DNA from: Rothia mucilaginosa
GTDB taxonomy: Bacteria > Actinomycetota > Actinomycetes > Actinomycetales > Micrococcaceae
DNA: 64,000 bases
Direction of reading: 5' to 3'
Assembly: GCF_001548235.1 (NCBI RefSeq)
Contig: NZ_AP014938.1
Span: 1,550,001 to 1,614,000, forward strand
Shown here: positions 1 to 9,357 of the stretch, piece after piece
How the letters are laid out: each line of letters starts with the position of its first letter
Position numbering within the stretch: the first letter of the stretch is position 1
Translations under genes and position numbers: made by a program
The notes under the pieces: model-generated
Told to the model about the DNA's origin: nothing
Seen by the model: only the letters and a program-made list of their open reading frames with translations
The model's database searches: none

Positions 1-159
1 CGCCTGGAAGCAATGCGTTACGTGCTCACCCAGTTCGACTACCCCGCCAAGGATGAGGCAGTCGTGGGCGAGCTCGACTCGCTGATCGTCCGCTCCGCAT
101 CCGACGTCTTCGAGGACGAGTCCGGTGACTCTCCCGACGGCTTCCCGGTTGTCAAGTAA
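1..159 (+). CDS. C-terminal end of an unidentified protein
   Basis: The frame is open from the first base to TAA at 157-159, giving 52 residues; the start lies outside the window. Codon use is strongly G/C-ending, like the other genes here. The tail is acidic (motif VFEDESGD near the end) and finishes PVVK. I do not recognise the family. In relatives glmM often follows rpsI, but this tail lacks the basic KKR-type ending of ribosomal protein S9. A hairpin terminator follows 70 bp later, so the gene is not read through into glmM. Confidence 0.6.
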   Translation, partial: RLEAMRYVLTQFDYPAKDEAVVGELDSLIVRSASDVFEDESGDSPDGFPVVK

Positions 160-229
160 GCGTCGATAGATAGGGGAGAGTAAAAACTCAACCCTGCGGC
201 GATATGGCTGCCAAACAGCTTGCGCTATG

Positions 230-279
230 AAGGTGCCTGTCTCTCTTTTCCCAACCCGGGAACGGAGAGCAGGCACCTT
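230..279 (+). terminator. hairpin terminator after the first gene
   Basis: Perfect 10-bp arms (AAGGTGCCTG at 230-239, CAGGCACCTT at 270-279) flank a 30-nt loop that itself contains a pairable CTCTC/GAGAG. It lies between the partial gene and glmM. Confidence 0.65.
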
Positions 280-389
280 AGCGCATTTACACGAACCTTA
301 GTTATGAAGCAGATGTGTAGCCGCTGAAAATCACTTTCTGATTCTGAAGAATTTACGGTGTATGCGCCTAAGCAGAGTTACGCACAACG

Positions 390-395
390 TAAAAT
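390..395 (+). promoter_or_regulatory. -10 box of glmM (leaderless)
   Basis: TAAAAT is followed by 6 nt and then the GTG start at 402. There is no Shine-Dalgarno sequence between them, so transcription should begin at or next to the start codon. Confidence 0.6.
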
Positions 396-401
396 AAAAG
401 G

Positions 402-1760
402 GTGACTGAACGACTTTTTGGAACCGACGGCGTACGCGGTCTGGCAAACGATGTAATTACTCCCGCCCTGGCTATGGAGCTCGCGCAGGCGGCTTCTATT
501 GTTCTGGGCTTTGACACGGTAGAAGAGGGTGTACGCCCCCGTGCCGTGATCGCAAATGACTCCCGCTCCTCTGCAGACTTCATTGTCTCTGCTATGAAGG
601 CTGGCTTCGCTAGCGCAGGTGTTGACGTGCTGGATGCCGGTATCGTCCCCACCCCCGCGGCAGCTTACCTGGTGGCGCACACCGGTGCTGATTTCGGCGT
701 GATGATTTCTGCATCGCACAACCCCGCAGCGGACAACGGTATTAAGTTCCTGGCTCGCGGCGGCCAGAAGCTGGAAGACTCCGTTGAGGACGCTATTGAG
801 CGCGTCTACCGCGAGAAGTCCTTCCGCTACCCGACCGGTGGTGCTGTGGGTACCGTCAAGCCCCTGGAGGACGGTACCAAGGCTTACGTGAAGCACCTGG
901 TCTCCACCCTTCCCGAAGGCAAGCCCCTTGTCGGCATGAAGATTGTTCTGGACTGCGCAAACGGTGCAGCCTACGCGGCATCCCCGGCAACCTTCGAGGC
1001 ACTGGGTGCAGAGGTCATTGCACTGGCTGTAGAGCCCAACGGCACCAACATCAACGACGGCGTGGGCTCCACCCACCCGGAGAAGCTGCAGGCAGCTGTG
1101 GTTGAGCACGGCGCGGACCTCGGTATCGCCCACGACGGCGACTCCGACCGCTGCCAGGCAGTTGACGAAAAGGGCAACCTGGTAGACGGCGACCAGATCA
1201 TGGCTATCCTGGCTGTTGCGGCTAAGCGCGAAGGTAAGCTCGCAAAGGACACCCTCGTCGCGACCGTGATGAGTAGCTTGGGTCTGGAACTGTACCTGCG
1301 CGAGCACGGCATCACCCTCGGCCGCACCGCTGTGGGCGACCGCTACGTCCTCGAGTCCATGCGCGAGCACGGCTACAATCTGGGCGGCGAGCAGTCCGGC
1401 CACGTCATCATGAGCGACTACGCAACCACCGGTGACGGCGTTCTGACCGGCATCCAGCTGGCTGCAGAGGTGGCACGAAGCGGCCAGACCCTCTCGGAGC
1501 TGGCATCCCGCATGCAGCCCACCCCGCAGCGCCTGATCAACGTCAAGGGCGTTGACCGTGCGGCTGTGAAGACCAACGAGGCGCTCGCTACCGCTGTGAG
1601 CGAGGCTGAGGGCGTACTGGGTGAGAGCGGCCGCGTGCTGTTGCGTGCATCCGGTACCGAGCCTCTGGTTCGCGTGATGGTTGAAGCTGCAACCCAGGAG
1701 CAGGCTGACGAGGTTGCTCAGCAGCTGGCTGACGTTGTGGCTAAGGAACTGGCACTCTAA
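402..1760 (+). CDS. glmM: phosphoglucosamine mutase
   Basis: Converts glucosamine-6-phosphate to glucosamine-1-phosphate for UDP-GlcNAc and peptidoglycan synthesis in the cytoplasm. The 452-residue length fits the family. The N-terminus has the TDGVRG motif. The active-site phosphoserine loop is [13 protein letters not shown], the metal-binding loop is DGDSDRC, the sugar-binding loop is GEQSGHVIM, and the C-terminal phosphate loop is [14 protein letters not shown]. The GTG start at 402 was chosen because it lies 6 nt after TAAAAT and matches the usual N-terminus ([12 protein letters not shown]). glmS, which makes the substrate, lies 3 kb downstream as a separate unit. Confidence 0.97.
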   Translation: MTERLFGTDGVRGLANDVITPALAMELAQAASIVLGFDTVEEGVRPRAVIANDSRSSADFIVSAMKAGFASAGVDVLDAGIVPTPAAAYLVAHTGADFGVMISASHNPAADNGIKFLARGGQKLEDSVEDAIERVYREKSFRYPTGGAVGTVKPLEDGTKAYVKHLVSTLPEGKPLVGMKIVLDCANGAAYAASPATFEALGAEVIALAVEPNGTNINDGVGSTHPEKLQAAVVEHGADLGIAHDGDSDRCQAVDEKGNLVDGDQIMAILAVAAKREGKLAKDTLVATVMSSLGLELYLREHGITLGRTAVGDRYVLESMREHGYNLGGEQSGHVIMSDYATTGDGVLTGIQLAAEVARSGQTLSELASRMQPTPQRLINVKGVDRAAVKTNEALATAVSEAEGVLGESGRVLLRASGTEPLVRVMVEAATQEQADEVAQQLADVVAKELAL

Positions 1761-1789
1761 ACGTATTCTTCCCTAACGGAGGATCGAGA

Positions 1790-1827
1790 AAGGGCTGGGA
1801 AGGTGTAGAGATACCTTCCCAGCCCTT
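1790..1827 (+). terminator. terminator of glmM
   Basis: Perfect 15-bp stem (AAGGGCTGGGAAGGT / ACCTTCCCAGCCCTT) with an 8-nt loop, 29 bp after the glmM stop. The 3' side continues CTACG with no long T-run, as with several terminators in this window. Confidence 0.75.
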
Positions 1828-1868
1828 CTACGTTATCTTGAGTGGGCGCAGGGGGGAGAGGATACGGA

Positions 1869-1900
1869 AAACCCCCGCATCCACAGGGGATACGGGGGTT
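1869..1900 (-). terminator. terminator of mscL
   Basis: Near-perfect stem AACCCCCG..CGGGGGTT just beyond the mscL stop, read on the minus strand. It pairs back-to-back with the glmM terminator, as expected for convergent genes. Confidence 0.65.
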
Positions 1901-1927
1901 GAAAGTTAGTGGTAGAGAGCAGAGAAA

Positions 1928-2311
1928 TTACTTCTTTGCCAGAGCGTCGCGAATCTCCTTGAGGAGTGCGATCTCGGTCTCTTCCTCTTCTTCAGCAGCC
2001 TCGTCTTCAGCCTTCTTCTTAGCCAGTGCGATTTCAGTCAGCTTCTGAGTGGGGACAACAACTGCGAAGTACACAGCAGCTGCAATCAGGATGAAGTTAA
2101 CGACGGCAGTCAGGAATACGCCGACCTTGATCTGGTCAAAGACCAGGAACTCGTCGAAGTTGGGGGACTTAACCAGCATCGAGATAGCGGGCATCAGGAC
2201 GGACTGGACAAGTGCGGTCACCACAGCGGTGAAGGCGGTACCCATGATCAGACCAACTGCGAGGTCGATGACGTTACCGCGGATCAGAAAATCTTTAAAA
2301 CCCTTAAGCAT
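1928..2311 (-). CDS. mscL: large-conductance mechanosensitive channel
   Basis: Pentameric inner-membrane emergency valve that opens under hypo-osmotic shock. The start is placed at the ATG of MLKGFKDFLIRGNVIDLAVG, the conserved MscL N-terminus; 23 extra codons upstream are open but unlike the family. TM1 (about residues 15-45) holds the gate (NVIDLAVGLIMGTAF), TM2 follows at about 65-90, and the 35-residue C-terminal helix is highly acidic then ends ALLKEIRDALAKK. The length of 127 fits. TATTCT on the minus strand (2319-2324) ends 7 nt before the ATG, suggesting a leaderless mRNA. It is convergent with glmM and downstream of the VanY gene. Confidence 0.95.
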   Translation of the reverse strand: MLKGFKDFLIRGNVIDLAVGLIMGTAFTAVVTALVQSVLMPAISMLVKSPNFDEFLVFDQIKVGVFLTAVVNFILIAAAVYFAVVVPTQKLTEIALAKKKAEDEAAEEEEETEIALLKEIRDALAKK

Positions 2312-2604
2312 GAGATATAGAATAGCGCCTTTTAGGTGTTCAAAAAGCAGTATCTTGAGAAAATTTTCGTTGTAAAGCATGTGTTTTTCTTCACGGCAGT
2401 TCTATGGTGTCCAATACTTAAGGTCTAGGTCACATAAAGTATGAGTAAGAATCTCTGAAACCTGCGAAAAACCGCGGATTTACGGGGTGTGTACGCGAAA
2501 AAATATGCATCTGCTGTGCCTATTTATTTCCGGTGCGGAACCTAGAAATACGACACACATCACCAATTGGCGCACCCGGCAAAGCCGAAAGATTAGCTCA
2601 GAGC

Positions 2605-3519
2605 CTAGTTCGCACTTGCATAATCGGGTGCCGCACCCGTACCGATAAACTCCTCAAAAGTCTTCGCACCCGAAGACACATACTCCTGAGCAATCTGCAC
2701 ACCCACATAGCGGTAATGCCACGGCTCAAAACGATAACCGGTCACCGACTGACGACCATCAGGGAAGCGCAAAATATATCCGTAACGCGGAGCATTCTTC
2801 GCCAACCACTGGCCAGCCAGTGTATCGCGGTAACACTCCTCCAAACGGCAACCCTCAGGAGAAGCAAAATCAATCGCCAAACCCGTCTGATGCTCCGAAT
2901 AGCCGGGACGAGCCGACAACTGGTCCGCCACCTGCTGACCGTTCACCGAAACCCAATACTGATAGGTCTGCTGCTGCACCGCATACGAACGATACGCGCT
3001 AGAAACAAGCAGAGTCACGCCATCAGTAGCGGCTGCATCAATCATCGTATCCGCCGCCTTCGCCGCCTCAGCACGCAATTGATGACCGTAGAACTCCACC
3101 AGGTCACTCGGCTCCCAATCCTGCTGCGCAAAGGGGCGCATCTTATTCACGAGGCAACGCAACGAGTCCGGCTGAGACTCAACACTGGGCTGAGCAAGAG
3201 CCAGCGGGGAAGAAGAGGCGCTCGCAGAAGCCGAAGCACTTGCAGAGGCGCTGGTAGCAGAAACAACAGGGGAGGGCGCGGTAGAAGAAGCCGCCGCAGT
3301 GGAAGAGGCACTAGACGAAGCCGCCGAAGCCGCCGCAGACTCAGAAGCAGAAGCGCTCGCTGCAGAAGATGAAGAAGACGCCCCCCGGCCCTGCGAGCCA
3401 CAAGCTGCCAATAGCGCAGTGCCACCAACACCCAAAGCGGCACCCAAGAGAGTGCGGCGGTTCACCACAGAACTATCAAAAGGCTCCTGAACGGTAGACG
3501 TACGGTGCAGAGACTTCAC
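2605..3519 (-). CDS. VanY-type D-alanyl-D-alanine carboxypeptidase lipoprotein
   Basis: Predicted extracytoplasmic zinc peptidase (M15B) that trims D-Ala from peptidoglycan stem peptides. The 304-residue product begins with a signal carrying a twin-arginine pair (NRRTLLG) and a lipobox LLAAC with Cys40, so it is probably a lipoprotein, perhaps Tat-exported. Residues 42-107 are a Ser/Ala linker of the wall-spanning kind. The catalytic domain follows: SAYRSY substrate loop, SEHQTGLAIDF (first zinc His and Asp) and FEPWHYRYVG (third ligand His). The start is GTG at 3519, with GAGGAG 5 nt upstream. There are no van regulatory genes nearby, so a housekeeping role is more likely than glycopeptide resistance. 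Confidence 0.88.
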   Translation of the reverse strand: MKSLHRTSTVQEPFDSSVVNRRTLLGAALGVGGTALLAACGSQGRGASSSSSAASASASESAAASAASSSASSTAAASSTAPSPVVSATSASASASASASASSSPLALAQPSVESQPDSLRCLVNKMRPFAQQDWEPSDLVEFYGHQLRAEAAKAADTMIDAAATDGVTLLVSSAYRSYAVQQQTYQYWVSVNGQQVADQLSARPGYSEHQTGLAIDFASPEGCRLEECYRDTLAGQWLAKNAPRYGYILRFPDGRQSVTGYRFEPWHYRYVGVQIAQEYVSSGAKTFEEFIGTGAAPDYASAN

Positions 3520-3571
3520 AATAACTCCTCATCACGGTGTAGGTTCATACAAAAGTAGGTGCATACAAAAA

Positions 3572-3621
3572 GTGCCGGAGACCTAAAACCCACCCCGAAA
3601 GGGGAATGGAGCCTCCGGCAC
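3572..3621 (-). terminator. terminator of coaA
   Basis: Arms GTGCCGGAG (3572-3580) and CTCCGGCAC (3613-3621) with an inner pairing region; on the minus strand the stem is followed by a T-run (CTTTTTG). It separates coaA from the downstream VanY gene. Confidence 0.7.
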
Positions 3622-3698
3622 CTTCTACTAGAATGCACCACAAACGAGCTACACGGGTGACTGAAAGCCGCACACGAACAATAAAAACCTAAAAGCCT

Positions 3699-4655
3699 CT
3701 AATTCTTACGCAGAAGAACCTGCTCCACGGTATGCTCGGGACCCTTCTGCAGAATCAAATGCGCACGAGCACGAGTCGGCAAAACATTCTGCAACAGATT
3801 CGGCTCATTCACACTCTTCCAAATGCCGGTCGCCACCTCAACCGCCTGCTCATCGCTCAACTCCGCATAACGCTTGAAATACGACTCCGGATTCGCAAAA
3901 GCCGAAGAACGCAGAGTCAAGAAACGATTCACATACCAGCGCTCAATATCCTCAGTGCGGGCATCCACATAAATAGAGAAATCAAAGAAATCACTCAGCG
4001 TCAGATCAGAAGTCTCCGGACCCTCAGCCTGAGAAGGCGCCAAAACATTCAAACCCTCAAGAATCAGCACATCCGGTGCGGTGACCTCAATATGCTCATC
4101 CGGCATGATGTCGTAATACAGGTGCGAATACTTCGGTGCGACCACACGCTCGGCACCGGACTTCACCTGCGACACAAAATTCAACAGAGCACGGCGATCA
4201 TAGGACTCCGGGAAACCCTTACGGTGCATAATGCCGCGACGCTGAAGCTCCGCGTTCGGGTACAAGAAACCATCCGTAGTCACCAGCTGAACATTAGGAG
4301 TAGACGGCCAACGACTCAAAAGAGCCTGCAAAATACGCGCCGTCGTCGACTTACCCACCGCAACAGAACCCGCCACACCAATAATGAACGGCACGCGGCG
4401 CTGAGACACATGCAGAAAATCATTCGTCATATGGTTCAACGAAGAAGCAGCAGTCACATACAGATTCAGAAGACGAGAAACCGGCAGATAAATACGCTGC
4501 ACCTCTTCAAGGTCGACAGTCTCACCCAGACCTCGAAGAGACTCAATTTCCTCAGCACTGAGGGGAACAGAAATCTCATCGGCTAGGTGCGACCAACGGG
4601 AACGGTCAAGATGCATGAAGCGGTCATCGCCAGAAATATACGGTGCGGTGCTCAT
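3699..4655 (-). CDS. coaA: type I pantothenate kinase
   Basis: Phosphorylates pantothenate with ATP, the first and regulated step of coenzyme A synthesis. The 318 residues fit the bacterial type I enzyme. The P-loop is [12 protein letters not shown] (about residues 95-106). The [11 protein letters not shown] motif with the catalytic Asp, [21 protein letters not shown] and the YFKRYAELS region follow in the usual order. The ATG at 4655 is preceded on the minus strand by TACACT (4663-4668) with a 7-nt gap and no Shine-Dalgarno, so it looks leaderless. It is divergent from glmS, sharing a 183-bp promoter region. Confidence 0.96.
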   Translation of the reverse strand: MSTAPYISGDDRFMHLDRSRWSHLADEISVPLSAEEIESLRGLGETVDLEEVQRIYLPVSRLLNLYVTAASSLNHMTNDFLHVSQRRVPFIIGVAGSVAVGKSTTARILQALLSRWPSTPNVQLVTTDGFLYPNAELQRRGIMHRKGFPESYDRRALLNFVSQVKSGAERVVAPKYSHLYYDIMPDEHIEVTAPDVLILEGLNVLAPSQAEGPETSDLTLSDFFDFSIYVDARTEDIERWYVNRFLTLRSSAFANPESYFKRYAELSDEQAVEVATGIWKSVNEPNLLQNVLPTRARAHLILQKGPEHTVEQVLLRKN

Positions 4656-4826
4656 TTATCTAAGTGTACGAACTTTCAGCCCGCGGGGAAAATACCCGCC
4701 CCACGGTTTGTTTCGAGAAATAAATGTATGAGAAGAAAAGGGTAAAACCTGAAAAAGCTAGGAAAGCCACATTAAACGTGACGTATAACTGTATTTCACC
4801 GTGCGCATATTCGGATACTTGTGGGA

Positions 4827-4832
4827 TAAACT
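4827..4832 (+). promoter_or_regulatory. -10 box of glmS (leaderless)
   Basis: TAAACT with a 6-nt gap to the ATG at 4839. There is no room for a ribosome-binding site and no sign of a glmS ribozyme upstream. Confidence 0.55.
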
Positions 4833-4838
4833 TATAGC

Positions 4839-6722
4839 ATGTGTGGAATCGTAGGATATGTAGGTCTGGACACTGCTCCGGACGGTAACAAGTTTGACCA
4901 CAACGCATACGATGTGGTCCTCGAAGGTCTGCGCCGCCAGGAATACCGCGGCTATGACTCTGCTGGCGTGGCACTCGTATGCCCCGACGGCATCGTATTC
5001 CGTAAGAAGGCAGGCAAGCTCCTGAACCTCGAAAACGAGGTCAAGGAACACCCCCTGCCGGACTCTCAGATTGGTATCGGTCACACCCGTTGGGCAACCC
5101 ACGGTGGACCCACCGACAACAACGCTCACCCCCACGTTGTCGACAACGGCCGCCTCGCCGTCGTACACAACGGTATTATCGAAAACTTCGCAGAACTGCG
5201 TGCCGAACTGCTCGCCGAAGGTGTAGAGTTCGCATCTCAGACCGACACCGAGGTAGCTGCAGCAACCATCGCAAGCATTTACAACAAGCTCGGTACCGGT
5301 GACCTCACCGAGGCAGTACGCGTTGCATCCAACCGCCTGGAAGGTGCGTTCACCATCCTGGCTATCCATGCCGACCACCCGGACCGCGTTGTGGCAACCC
5401 GCCGCAACTCCCCGCTGGTCATCGGCCTGGGCGAGAACGAGAACTTCCTCGGTTCGGACGTTTCCGCGTTCATTGACTACACCAAGGAAGCCGTCGAGAT
5501 GGGTCAGGACCAGATCGTGACCATCACCGGCACCGACTACTCCATCATCGACTTCGAAGGCAACCCCGCAGAGGGCAAGCCCTTCCACATCGAATGGGAC
5601 GCAGCGGCAGCTGAAAAGGGCGGCTACAACTCCTTCATGGAGAAGGAAATCCACGAGCAGCCCGCAGCGGTAGAACAGACCCTCATGGGCCGCCTGGATG
5701 AGAACGGCAACCTTACCCTCGACGAGCTGAACATCGACGATTCGGTGTTGCGCTCGATCGACAAGATCATCGTCGTCGCATGTGGTACCGCAGCATACGC
5801 AGGCCAGGTGGCGCGCTACGCCATCGAGCACTGGTGCCGCATCCCCACCGAGGTTGAGCTCGCACACGAGTTCCGCTACCGCGACCCCATCGTGAACGAG
5901 AAGACCCTCATCGTGGCACTCTCGCAGTCCGGTGAAACCATGGACACCCTGATGGCAGTGCGCCACGCACGCGAACAGGGCGCAAAGGTTATCTCCATCT
6001 GCAACACCCACGGCTCGACCCTGCCCCGCGAATCCGACGCTGCGCTGTACACCCACGCAGGCCCCGAAATCGCAGTGGCATCCACCAAGGCATTCCTGGC
6101 ACAGATCACCGCAGCATACCTGCTCGGCCTGTACCTGGCACAGCTACGCGGCAACAAGTACAAGGACGAAATCGCTTCGATCCTCGCCGAGCTGCAGAAC
6201 ATGCCCGCAAAGATTCAGAAGGTCATCGACAACGACACCCAGGTCAAGGAACTGGGCGTCGAAATGAAGGATGCCTCCTCCGTGATCTTCCTCGGCCGCC
6301 ACGTGGGCTTCCCCGTAGCAATGGAAGGCGCACTCAAGCTCAAGGAAATCACCTACATCCACGCTGAAGGCTTCGCAGCAGGCGAGCTCAAGCACGGCCC
6401 CATCGCACTGATCGATGAAGGCCAGCCGGTCATCGTAGTGGTTCCCTCCGCAAACGGTCGCGACTCCCTGCACGGCAAGGTCGTCTCCAACATTCAGGAA
6501 GTGCGCGCTCGCGGCGCCTTCACCATCGTCATCGCCGAGGAAGGCGACGAGGCCGTCAAGCCCTACGCAGACCGCCTCATCACCGTCCCGGCATGCCCCT
6601 CGCTGTTGCAGCCCCTGCTGGCAACCGTGCCCCTGCAGATTTTCGCATGCGCACTGGCAGAAGCTAAGGGCCTGGACGTTGACCAGCCGCGTAACCTTGC
6701 AAAGTCCGTGACCGTGGAGTAA
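4839..6722 (+). CDS. glmS: glutamine--fructose-6-phosphate aminotransferase (isomerizing)
   Basis: Makes glucosamine-6-phosphate from fructose-6-phosphate and glutamine, feeding GlmM. Length 627. The N-terminal Ntn glutaminase domain begins MCGIVGYVG, with Cys2 as nucleophile after Met removal; GHTRWATHG and the HNGIIEN loop follow. Two SIS isomerase domains come after about residue 290, including CGTAAYAG, SQSGETMDT and STKAFLAQ. The C-terminus ends PRNLAKSVTVE, the conserved tail that gates the ammonia channel. It is monocistronic, bounded by its own -10 box and a strong terminator. Confidence 0.97.
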   Translation: MCGIVGYVGLDTAPDGNKFDHNAYDVVLEGLRRQEYRGYDSAGVALVCPDGIVFRKKAGKLLNLENEVKEHPLPDSQIGIGHTRWATHGGPTDNNAHPHVVDNGRLAVVHNGIIENFAELRAELLAEGVEFASQTDTEVAAATIASIYNKLGTGDLTEAVRVASNRLEGAFTILAIHADHPDRVVATRRNSPLVIGLGENENFLGSDVSAFIDYTKEAVEMGQDQIVTITGTDYSIIDFEGNPAEGKPFHIEWDAAAAEKGGYNSFMEKEIHEQPAAVEQTLMGRLDENGNLTLDELNIDDSVLRSIDKIIVVACGTAAYAGQVARYAIEHWCRIPTEVELAHEFRYRDPIVNEKTLIVALSQSGETMDTLMAVRHAREQGAKVISICNTHGSTLPRESDAALYTHAGPEIAVASTKAFLAQITAAYLLGLYLAQLRGNKYKDEIASILAELQNMPAKIQKVIDNDTQVKELGVEMKDASSVIFLGRHVGFPVAMEGALKLKEITYIHAEGFAAGELKHGPIALIDEGQPVIVVVPSANGRDSLHGKVVSNIQEVRARGAFTIVIAEEGDEAVKPYADRLITVPACPSLLQPLLATVPLQIFACALAEAKGLDVDQPRNLAKSVTVE

Positions 6723-6776
6723 ATCTTTGGGGTAATCCTCTAGAGTAATCCTCGGAAATCGCCTCGCGATAACGAA

Positions 6777-6819
6777 AGGGCGGTGGTTGAGTTCTTAGAG
6801 AACTCAACCACCGCCCTTG
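6777..6819 (+). terminator. terminator of glmS
   Basis: Perfect 19-bp stem (6777-6795 with 6801-6819) and a 5-nt loop, then TTGTCGTTT. One of the strongest hairpins in the window. Confidence 0.85.
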
Positions 6820-6999
6820 TCGTTTAACCGGGCGGTTATTCGTGGATTAACCGACAAAAATAGACGCTGTGAAACAGGTATCAACCATGCGTCATATTTG
6901 ACGCTATCCCACCTAAAAGAAGCGAATCTCGCTAGACTTAAAACAAGAGAAACCGCAAACAGGACGCGGTCACCACCCCTAACGTAAAAGGTGTAGCTC

Positions 7000-7443
7000 A
7001 TGATCATGGGAATCGGCGTAGATACCGTCAACATTGAACGATTCGAACGAATCGTCACCGAAACACCCGCCTTCGTCCGCCGCGTCTTCACCCCCAACGA
7101 ACGCACCCGAAACGTACGCTCCCAAGCCGTACGATTTGCCGCCAAAGAAGCCGTCGCAAAAGTACTTGGAGCACCCGCCGGACTCAACTGGCAAGACTGT
7201 GAAGTCGCTACTGCCGAAAGCGGCCAGCCCTACCTCATCATTCAGGGCACCATCGCCCGCCGAGCCAAAGAACTCGGCATCAACCGCATCCACCTCTCGC
7301 TGACCCACGACGAACCCATGGCTATCGCCATCGCAACCGCCGAATACCTCAGCGACGCAGAACTGGCGCACCTGCAAAAGTTCAACCCCGAAAGCTACCG
7401 ACTCAGCGTCATCGCCGGCGACGATACCCCCGACGAAAACTAA
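7000..7443 (+). CDS. acpS: holo-[acyl-carrier-protein] synthase
   Basis: Transfers 4'-phosphopantetheine from CoA to acyl carrier protein. The 147 residues carry GIGVDTVNIERFERIV (metal-binding Asp), FTPNER, the RFAAKEAVAKVLG motif with the catalytic Glu and Lys, and LSLTHDEPMAIAIA, where a Ser-His pair is usual but Thr-His is seen here. The ATG at 7000 has AAAGG 11-7 nt upstream; ATG at 7006 is an alternative. The C-terminal 30 residues extend past the core fold. nnr follows after 86 bp on the same strand. Confidence 0.92.
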   Translation: MIMGIGVDTVNIERFERIVTETPAFVRRVFTPNERTRNVRSQAVRFAAKEAVAKVLGAPAGLNWQDCEVATAESGQPYLIIQGTIARRAKELGINRIHLSLTHDEPMAIAIATAEYLSDAELAHLQKFNPESYRLSVIAGDDTPDEN

Positions 7444-7529
7444 CGTCACGACGAAAACTAACGCAGAGCCACATCAACACCACAACCGGTCACCATAAGG
7501 CCCGCACGGTGCCACCCAAGGAGACAGCA

Positions 7530-9116
7530 ATGAAGCTCATCTACACTGCTTCCCAGGTACGCGAAGCAGAAAAGCCCTACATCGAAGCCGCCGACTACGA
7601 CGGCTACCTCATGCAACGCGCCGCAGACGCCGTCGCAGCCGAAGCGCAGGAACTGCTCCACGGCAAAGACACAGCAAAAATCCTGCTGCTCATCGGTCCG
7701 GGCAACAATGGTGCAGACACCATCTACGCCGGCGCCCGCCTCAGCGCCAAGGGGCACCGCGTTGACGCAGTCATCTTCGACCCCAGCGAAAAGAACCTCG
7801 AACTCATCGCCCGCGAAGGCGGCGAAGGCACCCGCGTACTCGACCCCGAACACACCCTCGAACAGCTTGCCGGCTACGACCTGACCATCGACGGCATCCT
7901 CGGAACCGGCTCCAGTGGCGCCGTACGCGGTAACGCCGGCGAATACCTGGGCGTACTCCGAGCCGCACAGCTCGATGGTAAGCTCGGCGTAGTCCTCGCC
8001 GTCGACACCCCCTCCGGAGTCGACAACAACCGCGGAACCGTGCACGAACCCTCCCTGCGCGCCGACCGCACCGTCACCTTCATCGGTCACAAGCTACCGG
8101 CAGGCACCAGCCACAGCGTCCGCTCCGGAGACATCAAACTCTATGACCTGGGCGTGCCCGAAGCCCTCGACGCCCACAAGCCCGCCCTGCGCGTTCTCGA
8201 ACGCGAAGACTACCGCGAACTCATCGAAATCCCCGACGAGCACTCCCACAAGTACACCCGCGGCGTACTCGGCATGCTCACCGGCAGCCTCGAATACCCC
8301 GGCGCGGCTCTCATGAGTGTGCGTGCAGCCCTCAACACCGGCGTTGGCATGGTTCGCTTCGGTGCTAACTCCCACGAGTTGCGCCAGCTCATGATCGCCC
8401 ACAACCCCGAAACCGTCTACTTCAGCGGCGCACCCGCTCTGCAGAGGGTCACCGTGTGGGCCGGCGGCTCCGGCTCTAGCTACGACTCGCTGGACAAGAA
8501 CCGCTACCTGCTCCACTCGCCCGAACCCGCCATCCTTGACGCAGGTGCCTGCGACCTGGCGGCAGAATACATGGCAACCGGTAGGCACCTCGGACCCCAC
8601 AAGATTCTCACCCCGCACGCGGCAGAACTCGAACGATTCCTGCGCATCGTACACGAGCTCGCCCCCGAAACCTGGAAGAAGCACCTGGGCGACGCCATCG
8701 TACCCAGCCGCAAGGACATTGACGCAGAGCCCTTCCGCTGGGTGCGTGCCGCCTCCGAACTCTCCGGCGCCACCGTCATGCTCAAGGGCGGTTACACGCT
8801 CATCGCGGCACCCAATGGCGCCACCTACAGCGTCGCCGGAGGAAGCCCCTGGCTCGCCACCGCAGGCAGCGGAGACACCCTCACCGGCATCTACGGTGCA
8901 CTGCTCGCCCAGACCGTAGCCGCCTTCGAAGCCCGCGGAGAAGCCCTGGAAGGCTGCACCTTTGCCTCTATCGGTGCGCTCGCAGTCTACCTGCACGGCG
9001 AAGCCGCACGCGCCAGCGCCACCGGAAGCGTCAAGGACGCGCTGCTGGGCCCCGCCCCGGCAACCCGCGTCGCGGAGATGCTCCCCGAAGTCATTGCGCG
9101 ACTCATCGCCGAATAG
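7530..9116 (+). CDS. nnr: bifunctional NAD(P)H-hydrate epimerase / ADP-dependent dehydratase
   Basis: Repairs hydrated NADH and NADPH: the N-terminal YjeF_N half (about 1-215) epimerises NAD(P)HX and the C-terminal carbohydrate-kinase-like half (about 225-525) dehydrates it. The N-half shows GPGNNGADTIYAGARL (GGDG is more common in the family), DGILGTGSSG and DTPSGVD. The C-half shows GVLGMLTGS, LTPHAAELERF, MLKGGYTLIA and the AGSGDTLTG anion hole with the catalytic Asp. The ATG at 7530 is chosen because AAGGAG (7518-7523) is spaced 6 nt; a GTG at 7509 would put the ribosome site inside the gene. It follows acpS, as in many actinobacteria. Confidence 0.94.
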   Translation: MKLIYTASQVREAEKPYIEAADYDGYLMQRAADAVAAEAQELLHGKDTAKILLLIGPGNNGADTIYAGARLSAKGHRVDAVIFDPSEKNLELIAREGGEGTRVLDPEHTLEQLAGYDLTIDGILGTGSSGAVRGNAGEYLGVLRAAQLDGKLGVVLAVDTPSGVDNNRGTVHEPSLRADRTVTFIGHKLPAGTSHSVRSGDIKLYDLGVPEALDAHKPALRVLEREDYRELIEIPDEHSHKYTRGVLGMLTGSLEYPGAALMSVRAALNTGVGMVRFGANSHELRQLMIAHNPETVYFSGAPALQRVTVWAGGSGSSYDSLDKNRYLLHSPEPAILDAGACDLAAEYMATGRHLGPHKILTPHAAELERFLRIVHELAPETWKKHLGDAIVPSRKDIDAEPFRWVRAASELSGATVMLKGGYTLIAAPNGATYSVAGGSPWLATAGSGDTLTGIYGALLAQTVAAFEARGEALEGCTFASIGALAVYLHGEAARASATGSVKDALLGPAPATRVAEMLPEVIARLIAE

Positions 9117-9205
9117 GGCAGAGGCGCCCAGTACGCCGCCTCCAGCCTAACGCCCTCCAGAGATTCTAGAGCCTCTCTCAAAGAACCAGGCAGAAGGCAC
9201 AAAGG

Positions 9206-9244
9206 AAGGGGCGTGAATCCACCGGAAATGGATTCACGCCCCTT
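9206..9244. terminator. terminator after nnr, usable from both strands
   Basis: Perfect 16-bp stem (9206-9221 with 9229-9244) with a 7-nt loop between convergent genes: nnr on plus and the sugar-phosphate transferase on minus. Confidence 0.8.
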
Positions 9245-9357
9245 CTGCGCGTTTATATCAATGGATGATGCCAAGCTGCCTGTGCCGGAGCAGCGTCTTC
9301 AAAGGAACAGCGTCTTCAAAACGGCATACATACCAGCGGGAGAAACCCCAACTCTTC

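Noticed and set aside
2605..3519. Glycopeptide resistance cluster
   Set aside because: Only a VanY-like peptidase is present; no vanHAX-type genes or VanRS pair lie nearby.
4675..4838. glmS ribozyme or other riboswitch before glmS
   Set aside because: The predicted transcript starts at the ATG, and no ribozyme core is visible in the short AT-rich gap.
4758..6056. Long antisense frames over glmS and similar long frames opposite groEL, guaB, guaA and the glucosidases
   Set aside because: Shadows caused by high GC; they show no family motifs, while the opposite strand codes for clear enzymes.
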